NCBI GenBank assembly: GCA_900551445.1
Contig: URWA01000037.1
Location: 1 to 26,560 of the forward strand
Reading direction: 5' to 3'
Length of the DNA: 26,560 nt
From: an uncultured Bacteroides sp.
Lineage (GTDB): Bacteria; Bacteroidota; Bacteroidia; Bacteroidales; Bacteroidaceae
In this document: piece after piece, positions 1 through 7,103 of the stretch
Numbering within the stretch: the first letter of the stretch is position 1
Layout: each line of letters opens with the position of its first letter
Made by a program: the position numbers and the translations under genes
Notes under the pieces: generated by a model
What the model saw: the letters and a program-made list of their open reading frames with translations, nothing else
Databases searched by the model: none
Told to the model about the DNA's origin: nothing

Positions 1-74
1 AGTATTAATTGATAATAGCTGCTTTAGAGAATTTTCTCCGGACGGCAGTGATATTTCTTATCTTCACGCAGATG

Positions 75-875
75 ATGAACACAAAAAATAAATCGATTGT
101 ATGCATCGGGGCCGGCAACGTAGCCACCCACCTTTCAAAAGCTCTACAACAACAAGGCTTCCGGTTACAGCAGGTGTACAGCCGAACCGAAGAGTCCGCC
201 CGTACATTGGCTGAAGCACGGGGATGTGAATGGACAACCCAATTGACGCAAGTCTACGAAAAAGCCGACATATACATTGTTTCGGTAAAAGATGCCGTAC
301 TGGAAACGGTCATTTCACAACTGACTCACTGCAATCCCGAGGCACTTTACCTGCACACGGCCGGAAGCATGCCCATGGAAGTATGGAAAGGAAAACAGAA
401 AAACTATGGTGTAGCATATCCTATGCAAACTTTCAGCAAACAACGAGAAGTGCGCATGGAAGAAGTTCCCTTCTTCATTGAAGCCAATACGGCTGAAAAC
501 CTTTTGCTGCTTCGGGAAATTGCCGAAAGCTTGAGCACCAAGGTATATGAGGCCACTTCCGCACAACGGAAATACCTGCACATCGCAGCCGTCTTTGCCT
601 GCAACTTCAGCAACCACATGTATGCCATCTGCGAACACTTGCTCACGGCACATCAGTTACCTTTCGAAACCATGCTGCCCTTGATTGACGAAACTGCCCG
701 GAAAGTACACGAACTGCCGCCCATCGAAGCGCAGACCGGACCTGCCCGACGGTATGACGAGAATGTCATCCACCGCCATCTGGACATGCTGAAGGAAGAG
801 GAACCGCAACTGGCCGAGATTTACCGGCTACTGAGCCTGCATATCCACCAATATGAAACCGAACATCAGAAATAA
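75..875 (+). CDS. Rossmann-like, DUF2520-type NADP-binding protein
   Basis: A 266-residue protein with an N-terminal dinucleotide-binding fold: a beta strand leads into the glycine-rich loop GAGNVATH at residues 12-19, the pattern of the F420/NADP oxidoreductase-like and ProC-like superfamily. The second half is helical, as in the DUF2520 family. The substrate is unknown; the family is usually annotated as a putative oxidoreductase. The open frame extends upstream to a TTG at position 9, but those residues precede the conserved strand, so I take the ATG at 75 (72 is equally possible). It is the first gene of a tight operon with kdsC and maf; its stop lies just before the kdsC ATG. The start of the operon may lie left of the window. 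Confidence 0.85.
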   Translation: MNTKNKSIVCIGAGNVATHLSKALQQQGFRLQQVYSRTEESARTLAEARGCEWTTQLTQVYEKADIYIVSVKDAVLETVISQLTHCNPEALYLHTAGSMPMEVWKGKQKNYGVAYPMQTFSKQREVRMEEVPFFIEANTAENLLLLREIAESLSTKVYEATSAQRKYLHIAAVFACNFSNHMYAICEHLLTAHQLPFETMLPLIDETARKVHELPPIEAQTGPARRYDENVIHRHLDMLKEEEPQLAEIYRLLSLHIHQYETEHQK

Positions 876-885
876 AAATCCAAAT

Positions 886-1404
886 ATGATTAATTACGAT
901 TTAACGAAAATAAAAGCTCTGTTCTTCGACGTGGACGGAGTATTGAGTGCGGAAACCATTTTCCTGCACCCGGATGGAGAGCCTATGCGCTCTGTCGATA
1001 TCAAAGACGGATACGCCCTTCAGTTAGCCGTGAAATGCGGTCTTCATGTAGCCATTATCACAGGCGGAAAGACAGAAGCCGTACGCAAACGTTACGAGGG
1101 ACTGGGTATCAAGGATGTCTGCCTTGGAGCTGCCATCAAGACCCGTGAATATCAGGAGCTGCTGGCCAAATACGATCTGAAACCGGAAGAGGTGCTTTAC
1201 ATGGGCGACGATATACCCGATTACGAAGTGATGCAACTGGTAGGATTGCCCTGCTGCCCGGCAGATGCAGCTCCGGAAATCAAAGCCATCAGCAAGTACA
1301 TTTCTCACTGCAAAGGTGGATATGGTTGCGGAAGAGACGTAATCGAACAGGTGCTGAAAGCACAAGGAAAATGGATGGCCGGACAGGCCGCTTTTGGCTG
1401 GTAA
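886..1404 (+). CDS. kdsC: KdsC-type HAD phosphatase (KDO-8-phosphate phosphatase)
   Basis: A 172-residue HAD-superfamily hydrolase of the small, cap-less KdsC class. The nucleophile motif DVDGVL has D15 and D17, motif II is IITGGK, and the metal-binding motif is MGDDIPD. KdsC removes phosphate from 3-deoxy-D-manno-octulosonate 8-phosphate in the cytoplasm, the step before CMP-KDO formation for lipid A core. I chose the ATG at 886 over one at 853 because the family starts just before the first beta strand and 853 lies inside the upstream gene. The 3' end overlaps the upstream extension of the maf frame but not its chosen start. The family call is strong. KDO-8-P as substrate rests on family resemblance; other small HAD phosphatases of this shape act on different sugar phosphates. 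Confidence 0.85.
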   Translation: MINYDLTKIKALFFDVDGVLSAETIFLHPDGEPMRSVDIKDGYALQLAVKCGLHVAIITGGKTEAVRKRYEGLGIKDVCLGAAIKTREYQELLAKYDLKPEEVLYMGDDIPDYEVMQLVGLPCCPADAAPEIKAISKYISHCKGGYGCGRDVIEQVLKAQGKWMAGQAAFGW

Positions 1405-1426
1405 ACCATTAAAGATTTATAAAGAC

Positions 1427-2014
1427 ATGAAACCACTGGAAAATATTCAGCATTATAAGATTGTATTGGCTTCCAATTCCCCGCGTCGCCAGGAATTGTT
1501 GAGCGGACTGAATCTGGGTTACACGATAAGAGTGTTACCGGGAATTGACGAAAGTTATCCGGATTACCTGAAAGGAGAAGAGATACCGATGTACATCTCA
1601 CGTAAAAAGGCAGATGCCTATCGTAATACCATGGGGGAAGATGAACTGATTATCACGGCAGATACGGTAGTGTATATCCACGGGAAGGTGTTAGGAAAAC
1701 CCAAGTCGTTGGAAGAAGCCAAAGAGATGCTGCGGGAGCTTTCCGGCAATACCCATCAAGTAATTACGGGTGTCTGCCTGACCACCCGAGAAACACAACG
1801 CACGTTCTCGGCTATGACACAGGTGACCTTCGACACGCTGACTGAAGATGAAATCGAATTTTATGTAAAAACATATCAACCCTTGGATAAAGCCGGGGCT
1901 TACGGAGTGCAGGAATGGATTGGCTTCGTTGGTGTATCGAAATTGGAAGGTTCGTATTTCAATGTCATGGGACTCCCGGTACAACGCTTGTACCAGGAGC
2001 TCAAAAAACTTTAA
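1427..2014 (+). CDS. maf: Maf-family nucleotide pyrophosphatase
   Basis: A 195-residue Maf/YhdE-like protein. The signature ASNSPRR occurs near the N-terminus (LASxSPRR class), followed by a conserved IPMYISRKKAD helix and ITADTVV carrying the catalytic Asp. Maf proteins hydrolyse non-canonical and some canonical nucleoside triphosphates to monophosphates and have been linked to division arrest, hence the older name septum formation inhibitor. The ATG at 1427 follows kdsC by 22 bases and begins directly ahead of the conserved strand; an in-frame ATG at 1394 would overlap kdsC and add residues unlike the family. It is the last gene of the operon. Its stop codon overlaps the stop of the convergent glycosyltransferase by 4 bases. 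Confidence 0.92.
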   Translation: MKPLENIQHYKIVLASNSPRRQELLSGLNLGYTIRVLPGIDESYPDYLKGEEIPMYISRKKADAYRNTMGEDELIITADTVVYIHGKVLGKPKSLEEAKEMLRELSGNTHQVITGVCLTTRETQRTFSAMTQVTFDTLTEDEIEFYVKTYQPLDKAGAYGVQEWIGFVGVSKLEGSYFNVMGLPVQRLYQELKKL

Positions 2015-3042
2015 TGCAAAACTCTAGAAAGGGCTGAATAGGTGTTTCGGCCCTTTATTTTTGCCTGCCAAATCAAACTGAAACCCCATCGTTCTGGAAT
2101 TGTTTTCAATACGGTATTCGCCAGGTTCTGCCGACGGTCGGCTGCAAACTGTGGGCGGAGACGGTGAAATTCCTTCCGTGCCTCACACACGGCTCTCACA
2201 TTGGCCCAATCGCCTTTCAACAGCCAGACAAGGGCGGCACAATAATCCAGGAAAGTACGTACACGCATCACCGGAGCAAGCTCTTCTTCCGGCAGATTCT
2301 TATAGAGCATCAACAGATTGTTACGGAAATTCAGAAAGGTTTTCCGTGGATTTTCTTTCTTCAACGTAGCTCCTCCCACATGATACACCTTACTTGAGGG
2401 GACACAGACCAACTGAAATCCCCGGCTGCGCAAACGCCAGCACAAATCAATTTCCTCCATGTGGGCAAAGAAGCGGGCATCCAGTCCCCCGACTTTCCGA
2501 TAGACCTCAAGGCGAATCAGCAATGCAGCACCTGTGGCCCAAAACACCGGGATAATCTCCTCGTATTGTCCTTTATCCTCTTCCACCACATCCATCACAC
2601 GTCCACGACAAAACGGGTAACCATAACGGTCCATAAAGCCTCCACTGGCTCCTGCATATTCAAACATGTTTCGATGACGATAAGACAGGATCTTAGGCTG
2701 GCAGGCAGCTGCATCGGGATGGGTGTCCATATAAGCCACCATATCCCGAAGCCAACCTTCGGTCACCTCTACATCACTATTCAACAATACCACGTATTCG
2801 GCCTCGACTTGTTGTAAAGCTCGGTTATATCCCTCGGCAAAACCGTAGTTCCGGTCCAGACGTATCAACTGTACAGAAGGAAATTCTTTTTCCACCACCG
2901 CACACGAATCATCGGTAGACGCATTGTCTGCGACATACACCACTGTACCTTCCTCACAAGAACCGGAAACCACCGAAGGAAGAAACTGACGAAGCATCGC
3001 CTCGCCGTTCCAGTTCAAGATGACCACTGCTGTCTTTATCAT
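2011..3042 (-). CDS. Family 2 glycosyltransferase
   Basis: A 343-residue GT-A glycosyltransferase of the rhamnosyltransferase-like GT2 group. The start is VVILNWNG, then ADNASTDDS (nucleotide-binding Asp), the DxD-like LLNSDVE, a WATGAALLI acceptor-side segment and an EEIDLCWR motif typical of GT2 active sites. It most likely transfers a sugar from a nucleotide-sugar onto a cell-surface polysaccharide or lipid at the cytoplasmic membrane face; donor and acceptor cannot be read from sequence. No transmembrane helix is obvious. The ATG at 3042 overlaps the mtaB stop by 4 bases (ATGA), so the two are translationally coupled. The last residues are encoded across the terminator of the convergent maf operon. 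No other polysaccharide gene is next to it, so it is not part of a visible capsule locus. Confidence 0.88.
   Translation of the reverse strand: MIKTAVVILNWNGEAMLRQFLPSVVSGSCEEGTVVYVADNASTDDSCAVVEKEFPSVQLIRLDRNYGFAEGYNRALQQVEAEYVVLLNSDVEVTEGWLRDMVAYMDTHPDAAACQPKILSYRHRNMFEYAGASGGFMDRYGYPFCRGRVMDVVEEDKGQYEEIIPVFWATGAALLIRLEVYRKVGGLDARFFAHMEEIDLCWRLRSRGFQLVCVPSSKVYHVGGATLKKENPRKTFLNFRNNLLMLYKNLPEEELAPVMRVRTFLDYCAALVWLLKGDWANVRAVCEARKEFHRLRPQFAADRRQNLANTVLKTIPERWGFSLIWQAKIKGRNTYSALSRVLH
2028..2061 (+). terminator. Intrinsic terminator of the DUF2520-kdsC-maf operon
   Basis: The arm at 2028-2038 (AAAGGGCTGAA) pairs with 2046-2056 (TTTCGGCCCTTT region) to give an 11-bp stem with one G-U pair and a 7-base loop. 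A T-rich tail (ATTTTT) follows immediately. It sits 14 bases after the maf stop. Unusually, the whole hairpin lies within the coding sequence of the opposite-strand glycosyltransferase, where it encodes part of the last ~18 residues. Confidence 0.8.
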
Positions 3043-4355
3043 AAAATTGTTCCTTTAAGCGACGTTTCGTCCTCGTTGAAATCTCCCAGACGGACTTTCA
3101 CCAGATGATTGTCCAATTTCTCATCGTGAGCCAACTCCACCCGGATATAGTTCTTCGTAAAGCCATGCATAGAGGCACCTGCCTTGGATTTTTCCATCAG
3201 CACTTCCGCTTCCTGTCCTATGTGACGGGCATAAAAGGCCTTGGTTTTCTCATCCGACAACTCAAGCAACCGTTGACTTCTGGCATGCTTCTCAGGCGCA
3301 GGAACTACATAGTCTATTTTTAAAGCCTGTGTACCGGGACGTTCAGAATAACTGAACACGTGCAGCTGGGTCACATCCAAGCTTTTGATAAACTCATACG
3401 CACGCTCAAAATACTCAGGAGTCTCTCCTCTTGTCCCCACAATCACATCCACACCAATAAAAGCATCGGGCATCAAGGACTTAATCTTGGCCACCTTCTC
3501 CGCAAACAAGGCAGTGTCATAACGACGACGCATCAACTTCAACACTTCATCGCAACCAGACTGCAAGGGAATATGGAAATGAGGCATGAAACGACGGGAA
3601 CGCGCTACATACTCAATGATGTCATCCGTCAACAGGTTAGGCTCAATGGAAGAGATACGGTAACGTTCAATGCCTTCCACCTCATCCAGCGCCTTGACCA
3701 AATCAAAAAAGGTTTCTCCGGTAGTTTTCCCAAAATCTCCGATATTCACCCCGGTCAACACAATTTCTTTTCCGCCTTCTGCTGCCGCCTGACGGGCCTG
3801 AGCCACCAAATCTTCAATCTTTCCATTCCGGCTTCGCCCACGGGCAAAAGGAATGGTACAATAAGAACAGAAATAATCGCAACCGTCCTGTACCTTCAAG
3901 AAATAACGGGTACGGTCACCGCGTGAACAAGAAGACGAAAAAGTGCGAATGTCTTTCGTAGCCGTCACTACAGCCTCACCGTGAGCATGTTTCTCCAGAT
4001 TACCCAAATATTTCATAAGCTCACCTTTCTGCTCAGCCCCTAGAACCAAGTCGACTCCTTCTATATCGGCTACCTGTCCCGGTTTTAACTGCGCATAACA
4101 TCCGGTTACCACAATAAATGCCCCCGGATGCTGACGGGAAAGACGATGAATCGCCTGACGGCATTTCTTATCGGCCATTTCCGTCACCGAACAAGTATTA
4201 ATCACACAAATATCTGCTTTCTCTCCTTTACGGGCAGTACGAACTCCTGCCTCTTTTAAAGTCTTACCAATAGAGGAGGTCTCTGCGAAATTCAATTTGC
4301 AACCCAGCGTATAATAAACAGCTACTTTATCCTGAAAAATAGTTGTATCAATCAT
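3039..4355 (-). CDS. mtaB: tRNA t6A37 methylthiotransferase MtaB
   Basis: A 438-residue radical-SAM methylthiotransferase. The N-terminal UPF0004 domain has three cluster cysteines, C19 (LGCKLN), C55 (NTC) and C86 (TGCYAQ). The radical-SAM motif CDYFCSYC gives C159, C163 and C166. A C-terminal TRAM-like region follows. The LGCKLN and KVQDGCDYFCSYC signatures and the length fit MtaB rather than MiaB or RimO. MtaB converts N6-threonylcarbamoyl-adenosine 37 to its 2-methylthio form in ANN-decoding tRNAs. A Sua5/TsaC enzyme supplying the t6A precursor is encoded later in this window at 24547-25113. It is first in a two-gene operon with the glycosyltransferase. A Bacteroides-type -7 box lies upstream at 4381-4388. 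Confidence 0.93.
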   Translation of the reverse strand: MIDTTIFQDKVAVYYTLGCKLNFAETSSIGKTLKEAGVRTARKGEKADICVINTCSVTEMADKKCRQAIHRLSRQHPGAFIVVTGCYAQLKPGQVADIEGVDLVLGAEQKGELMKYLGNLEKHAHGEAVVTATKDIRTFSSSCSRGDRTRYFLKVQDGCDYFCSYCTIPFARGRSRNGKIEDLVAQARQAAAEGGKEIVLTGVNIGDFGKTTGETFFDLVKALDEVEGIERYRISSIEPNLLTDDIIEYVARSRRFMPHFHIPLQSGCDEVLKLMRRRYDTALFAEKVAKIKSLMPDAFIGVDVIVGTRGETPEYFERAYEFIKSLDVTQLHVFSYSERPGTQALKIDYVVPAPEKHARSQRLLELSDEKTKAFYARHIGQEAEVLMEKSKAGASMHGFTKNYIRVELAHDEKLDNHLVKVRLGDFNEDETSLKGTIL

Positions 4356-4380
4356 ATCTCTTTATCATTTTAGAAGTCTG

Positions 4381-4388
4381 CAAAGTTA
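4381..4388 (-). promoter_or_regulatory. -7 box of the mtaB promoter
   Basis: Read on the minus strand this is TAACTTTG, a perfect TAnnTTTG box of the Bacteroides housekeeping promoter, 25 bases before the mtaB ATG. The -33 element is weak (a TTTC about 20 bases upstream rather than TTTG). Confidence 0.55.
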
Positions 4389-4600
4389 CACATAATTCAC
4401 GACTCATGAAACGAGTTAGCATAGATTGAAGCCCCCATTAGGAGTTTTTGAGGGCTTTTCATTCTTCTTCTAAAAAAATATCAAATTAAGAAATAAAAAA
4501 ATATGTTTTGCAACACGTTATGATTCAGATAGATAAGTTTAAAAACATATTTTTTTGAAAAAAAATCGCTCAAAAGTGAACAACGTATTAGAAAAGTCTA

Positions 4601-4608
4601 TATCTTTG
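4601..4608 (+). promoter_or_regulatory. -7 box of the small lipoprotein promoter
   Basis: TATCTTTG matches the TAnnTTTG consensus and is followed by a leader of roughly 45-50 bases before the ATG at 4660. A clear TTTG at -33 is not visible; the upstream region is A/T-rich instead. Confidence 0.6.
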
Positions 4609-4659
4609 CAACGTTTTAAGAAAACAACATAAGTATTACAGATTTAAAAAGCAAAGAAA

Positions 4660-4860
4660 ATGAAAAAATTAGTATTTTTGTTCGTAGCATTTGCTGCAGT
4701 TTCTTTCGCTTCTTGCGGAAACAAAGCAGCTAACAGTGAAGCAGCATCTGATTCAGATTCAGTAGCAGTAGTTGAAGAAGCAGCTCCGGTTGTAGATTCA
4801 GCAGCAGTAGCTTGTGATTCAGCAGCAGTAGCTGGTGATTCAGCAGTAGTAGCTGAATAA
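4660..4860 (+). CDS. Small repeat-bearing lipoprotein
   Basis: A 66-residue protein with a lipoprotein signal peptide: a Lys-Lys start, a hydrophobic core at residues 4-17 and the lipobox SFASC with C19 as the lipidated residue. The mature 48 residues are acidic and made almost only of Ala, Val, Ser, Asp and Glu, with three copies of a seven-residue DSAxVAx unit at the C-terminus. The residues after the Cys (GNKAAN) lack the acidic cluster that directs Bacteroidota lipoproteins to the cell surface, so a periplasmic-facing location is the better guess. No function is recognisable; the low-complexity tail suggests a spacer or tether. It has its own promoter box and a strong terminator, so it is monocistronic. 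A second, longer frame directly downstream (4880-5122) is judged spurious. Confidence 0.82.
   Translation: MKKLVFLFVAFAAVSFASCGNKAANSEAASDSDSVAVVEEAAPVVDSAAVACDSAAVAGDSAVVAE
4795..4857 (+). repeat. Three tandem 21-bp units inside the lipoprotein gene
   Basis: Units at 4795-4815, 4816-4836 and 4837-4857 each begin GATTCAGCAG and end with a GTAGCT core plus a variable codon, encoding DSAAVAC, DSAAVAG and DSAVVAE. The first two differ at a single base in 21. This near-identity at DNA level suggests recent duplication and possible copy-number variation between strains. Confidence 0.9.
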
Positions 4861-4883
4861 TCTCGAACACTAGAGAGAATTGA

Positions 4884-4916
4884 AAGTCTGTAAGCTCAGC
4901 CTACAGACTTTTTTTA
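4884..4916 (+). terminator. Intrinsic terminator of the lipoprotein gene
   Basis: AAGTCTGTA at 4884-4892 pairs with TACAGACTT at 4902-4910, with a short loop that can pair further (GC/GC), followed by a run of seven T from 4909. It starts 23 bases after the stop codon. Confidence 0.88.
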
Positions 4917-5111
4917 TGCCCTTTTTTATGGCTACGGCACACAATTTTCCCAAACAAAACACCAATCCAACCTTACCCCAATCGCCTCAACCTTTCTCAT
5001 CTAAACCCCTATCACATCTTCATCTTCCTACTCACTCCCCATCCAAAACCGCCACAACAAAATCCAGACACTCAATTCGACCTTCCCACACCACCCTTTT
5101 TCTTACTCCCT
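4917..5111. other. G-poor, C-rich spacer between two facing terminators
   Basis: Between the lipoprotein terminator and the rplI terminator lies about 195 bases almost without G on the plus strand: I count only four G from about 4944 to 5130, while C is abundant. The plus-strand frame through it (80 codons, Pro/Ser/Thr/His-rich) begins inside the lipoprotein terminator and looks like a composition artefact. Read as RNA from the plus strand, this is a C-over-G bubble of the kind Rho binds. The minus strand is correspondingly G-rich, with a possible two-tier quadruplex motif at 5081-5096. Confidence 0.6.
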
Positions 5112-5154
5112 ACAAAAAATAAAAAACCCCGAACAGACTTACATCCATTCGGGG
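5112..5154 (-). terminator. Intrinsic terminator of the rpsF-rpsR-rplI operon
   Basis: On the minus strand CCCCGAA (5154-5148) pairs with TTCGGGG (5133-5127), a 7-bp GC-rich stem with a 14-base loop, followed by a run of six T, one A and more T. It begins 27 bases after the rplI stop. Confidence 0.9.
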
Positions 5155-5181
5155 GATTTATCAAGTATTTACAGATACAAA

Positions 5182-5631
5182 TTAAGCTTCTTCTGCAACA
5201 ACTTCGAAAGGAATTTCTACAGAAACTTCCTTGTGAAGTTTAACGATAGCTTTGTAGTGTCCAACTTCTTTTACATTGTCTTTTACAAAGATAATCTTGC
5301 GATCGATGTTGTGACCCAACTTAGCCAATTCATCAGCAATCTGAATGCTGCCCACTGAACCGTAGATTGAACCAGTTGCACTAACCTTAGTAGCAATAGT
5401 CAATGAAACACCCTTCAATGTTTCTGCTACAGCTTCAGCATCTTTCTTAATCTTCTCCAGTTTATGAGCACGCTGCTTCAATTCTTCAGCCAACATTTTC
5501 TTTGCAGCCGGAGAAGCAATCACTGCTTTACCAGTCGGAATAAGATAGTTACGACCATAACCAGACTTAACGGTTACAATATCATTCTTGTAGCCCAAGT
5601 TAACTACGTCTTCTTTCAAAATCAGTTCCAT
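5182..5631 (-). CDS. rplI: 50S ribosomal protein bL9
   Basis: A 149-residue bL9 of normal length. The N-terminal rRNA-binding domain opens with MELILKEDVVNLGYKND and the loop GYGRNYLIP, which are family hallmarks. A long connecting helix (about residues 41-75, Lys/Glu/Ala-rich) leads to the C-terminal domain with TGSIYGSVGS. bL9 sits at the base of the L1 stalk and limits frameshifting. It is the last gene of the rpsF-rpsR-rplI operon, 18 bases after rpsR, and is followed by a strong intrinsic terminator. Confidence 0.98.
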   Translation of the reverse strand: MELILKEDVVNLGYKNDIVTVKSGYGRNYLIPTGKAVIASPAAKKMLAEELKQRAHKLEKIKKDAEAVAETLKGVSLTIATKVSATGSIYGSVGSIQIADELAKLGHNIDRKIIFVKDNVKEVGHYKAIVKLHKEVSVEIPFEVVAEEA

Positions 5632-5649
5632 ATTCTTATTCCTCCTTTA

Positions 5650-5919
5650 TTATTTCATCATATCAGTTACGAAAGGCAGCAAAGCCAAGTGACGAGCTCT
5701 CTTAACAGCCTGCGCAATACGACGCTGGAACTTCAATGAAGTACCTGTAATACGGCGCGGAAGGATCTTCCCCTGTTCGTTCAAGAATTTCTTCAAGAAT
5801 TCAGGATCTTTGTAGTCGATATACTTAATACCGCTCTTTTTGAAACGACAGTATTTTTTCTTCTTCACGTCTACTGAAGGCGGAGTTAAATATCTGATTT
5901 CTGATTGTTGCTGTGCCAT
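5650..5919 (-). CDS. rpsR: 30S ribosomal protein bS18
   Basis: An 89-residue bS18. The core IDYKDPEFLKKFLNEQGKI and the basic RRITGTSLKFQRRIA helix that contacts 16S rRNA and bS6 are intact. One Cys (KKYCRF) remains at the position of the zinc-ribbon-like N-terminus; the others are absent, so this is a non-zinc form. It lies 2 bases after the rpsF stop, consistent with the obligate bS6-bS18 pairing on the 30S platform. Confidence 0.98.
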   Translation of the reverse strand: MAQQQSEIRYLTPPSVDVKKKKYCRFKKSGIKYIDYKDPEFLKKFLNEQGKILPRRITGTSLKFQRRIAQAVKRARHLALLPFVTDMMK

Positions 5920-5921
5920 GA

Positions 5922-6269
5922 TTAGTTTTCCTCCTTTTTAGTTGATTTTACATTTCTTCTCTTAGCAGCGTATTCTGCAGCATACTTATCCATCTTGAAA
6001 GTCAAGAAACGGATTACACGTTCGTCACGACGGTAGTTTACTTCCAGCTTCTCGATTACAGACGGTTCTGATTTGAATTCAATCAGCTGATAGAATCCTG
6101 TAGATTTTTTCTGAATTGGGTAAGCCAATTTCTTCAATCCCCAGTTTTCTTCATTGATGATCTCCGCACCTTCCTGAGTCAGGATAGCTTTGAACTTCTC
6201 TACCGCTTCCTTCATCTGAACATCAGACAAAACGGGAGTTAAAATGAAAACGGTTTCGTATTGATTCAT
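5922..6269 (-). CDS. rpsF: 30S ribosomal protein bS6
   Basis: A 115-residue bS6 starting MNQYETVFILTPVLSD, with the GAEIINEENWGLKKLAYPI segment and a ferredoxin-like alternation of strands and helices, and a Lys-rich C-terminal tail. bS6 binds bS18 on the 30S platform. It is first in the operon. Unlike the proteobacterial order there is no ssb or priB between rpsF and rpsR. The promoter at 6315-6346 leaves a roughly 40-base A/T-rich leader. In several bacteria the bS6:bS18 complex represses its own mRNA through a leader element; I could not identify such an element here. Confidence 0.97.
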   Translation of the reverse strand: MNQYETVFILTPVLSDVQMKEAVEKFKAILTQEGAEIINEENWGLKKLAYPIQKKSTGFYQLIEFKSEPSVIEKLEVNYRRDERVIRFLTFKMDKYAAEYAAKRRNVKSTKKEEN

Positions 6270-6314
6270 ACTATTCGTTAATTAAATTATTAATAATGAT
6301 TTTTAATTGCGCGG

Positions 6315-6346
6315 CAAAGGTACGACTTTTCAATTAAGAAACCAAA
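6315..6346 (-). promoter_or_regulatory. Promoter of rpsF-rpsR-rplI
   Basis: Minus strand: -33 TTTG (6346-6343), 20-base spacer, -7 TACCTTTG (6322-6315). Both elements and the spacing fit the Bacteroides consensus TTTG-N19-21-TAnnTTTG. It is the best promoter match in the window. Confidence 0.82.
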
Positions 6347-6439
6347 GTTTCTCAACGATTTATACAATAAAGATTCTTAAAAAAAGAGGAATTACCCGAG
6401 AACAGGCACTTTCCTTATTTTAATATACATGAAATATCG

Positions 6440-6464
6440 TATATTTGCAAAGTTGTTTAAACAA
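6440..6464 (+). promoter_or_regulatory. marR promoter -7 box with overlapping palindromic operator
   Basis: TATATTTG at 6440-6447 is a consensus -7 box. Five bases later, over the expected transcription start, is the perfect 12-bp palindrome TTGTTTAAACAA (6453-6464), ending 7 bases before the marR ATG. MarR-family repressors commonly bind such AT-rich dyads in their own promoters, so this is a candidate autoregulatory operator. The assignment is inferred from position only. Confidence 0.6.
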
Positions 6465-6471
6465 TAATTAC

Positions 6472-6918
6472 ATGATAGAACAGTTCAATTTTGATATCCA
6501 ACTAATATTTGCCATCCTGAATGGGAAAGTATCTGCCGCCATCAACCGTAAGTTAATCCGCAACTTCCGTTTGAACGACATGGAAATTACCCCCGAGCAA
6601 TGGACCGTATTACTCTACCTATGGGAAAAAGACGGAGTAACCCAACAAGAATTGTGCAATGCCACTTTCAAGGATAAACCCAGTATGACTCGCCTGATTG
6701 ACAACATGGAAAAACAGCACTTAGTAATACGTGTACCAGACAAAAAGGACCGCCGTACCAATAAAATCCATCTGACTGAAAACGGAAAGAAACTGGAAGA
6801 GAAAGCACGATTCATCGCCAACAAGACTTTAAAAGAAGCCTTGCACGGACTTACCCTGGAAGAACTGAGAGTAAGCCAGGAAGTACTTCGTAAAATATTC
6901 ACCAACACCAAGGACTAA
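6472..6918 (+). CDS. MarR-family transcriptional regulator
   Basis: A 148-residue MarR-type winged-helix protein. The N-terminal helix is involved in dimerisation. The DNA-binding domain runs from about residue 45: MEITPEQWTVLLYLWEKDG, then the recognition region QQELCNATFKDKPSMTRLIDNME, and the wing DKKDRRTNKIHLTENGKK, which carries the DxRxxxxxLT pattern of the family. A C-terminal helix follows. An upstream in-frame start at 6445 lies in the -7 box, so I use the ATG at 6472. The palindrome directly before the start suggests self-repression. The only plus-strand gene downstream is a 58-residue membrane protein 185 bases away, the natural candidate target. Ligand unknown. Confidence 0.93.
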   Translation: MIEQFNFDIQLIFAILNGKVSAAINRKLIRNFRLNDMEITPEQWTVLLYLWEKDGVTQQELCNATFKDKPSMTRLIDNMEKQHLVIRVPDKKDRRTNKIHLTENGKKLEEKARFIANKTLKEALHGLTLEELRVSQEVLRKIFTNTKD

Positions 6919-7103
6919 GTGCGGATTTCCCTATAGCCGCTGCCTACAAGAAAGCTAAAAATCATTACATTTGTCAAGCTTTTATAAAAGGCAGTATATA
7001 TATGCTTGAATTTCCGTTTTTTTTCACGAAATAATTTTTTGAATAGAAGAATTATGCTTTAATTTGTAACCATGAATAAATAAACCATAAAAAGAAGACA
7101 CAC

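Larger units (their letters stand above)
4356..4659. other. AT-rich divergent intergenic region
   Basis: This 304-base gap between the divergent mtaB and the small lipoprotein holds the mtaB -7 box (4381-4388), a small GC-containing hairpin (AAGCCC at 4429-4434 pairing with GGGCTT at 4452-4457, followed by TTTT on the plus strand), a very A/T-rich stretch from about 4470 to 4565, and the lipoprotein -7 box at 4601-4608. I see no coding frame in it. The hairpin would end a plus-strand transcript, but no plus-strand gene precedes it. Confidence 0.5.

Noticed and set aside
4880..5122. 80-codon plus-strand frame after the lipoprotein gene
   Set aside because: It begins inside the lipoprotein terminator, its Pro/Ser/Thr/His-rich translation follows from the G-poor composition, and it ends in the A-run of the opposite terminator. 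No homology or start signal is visible.
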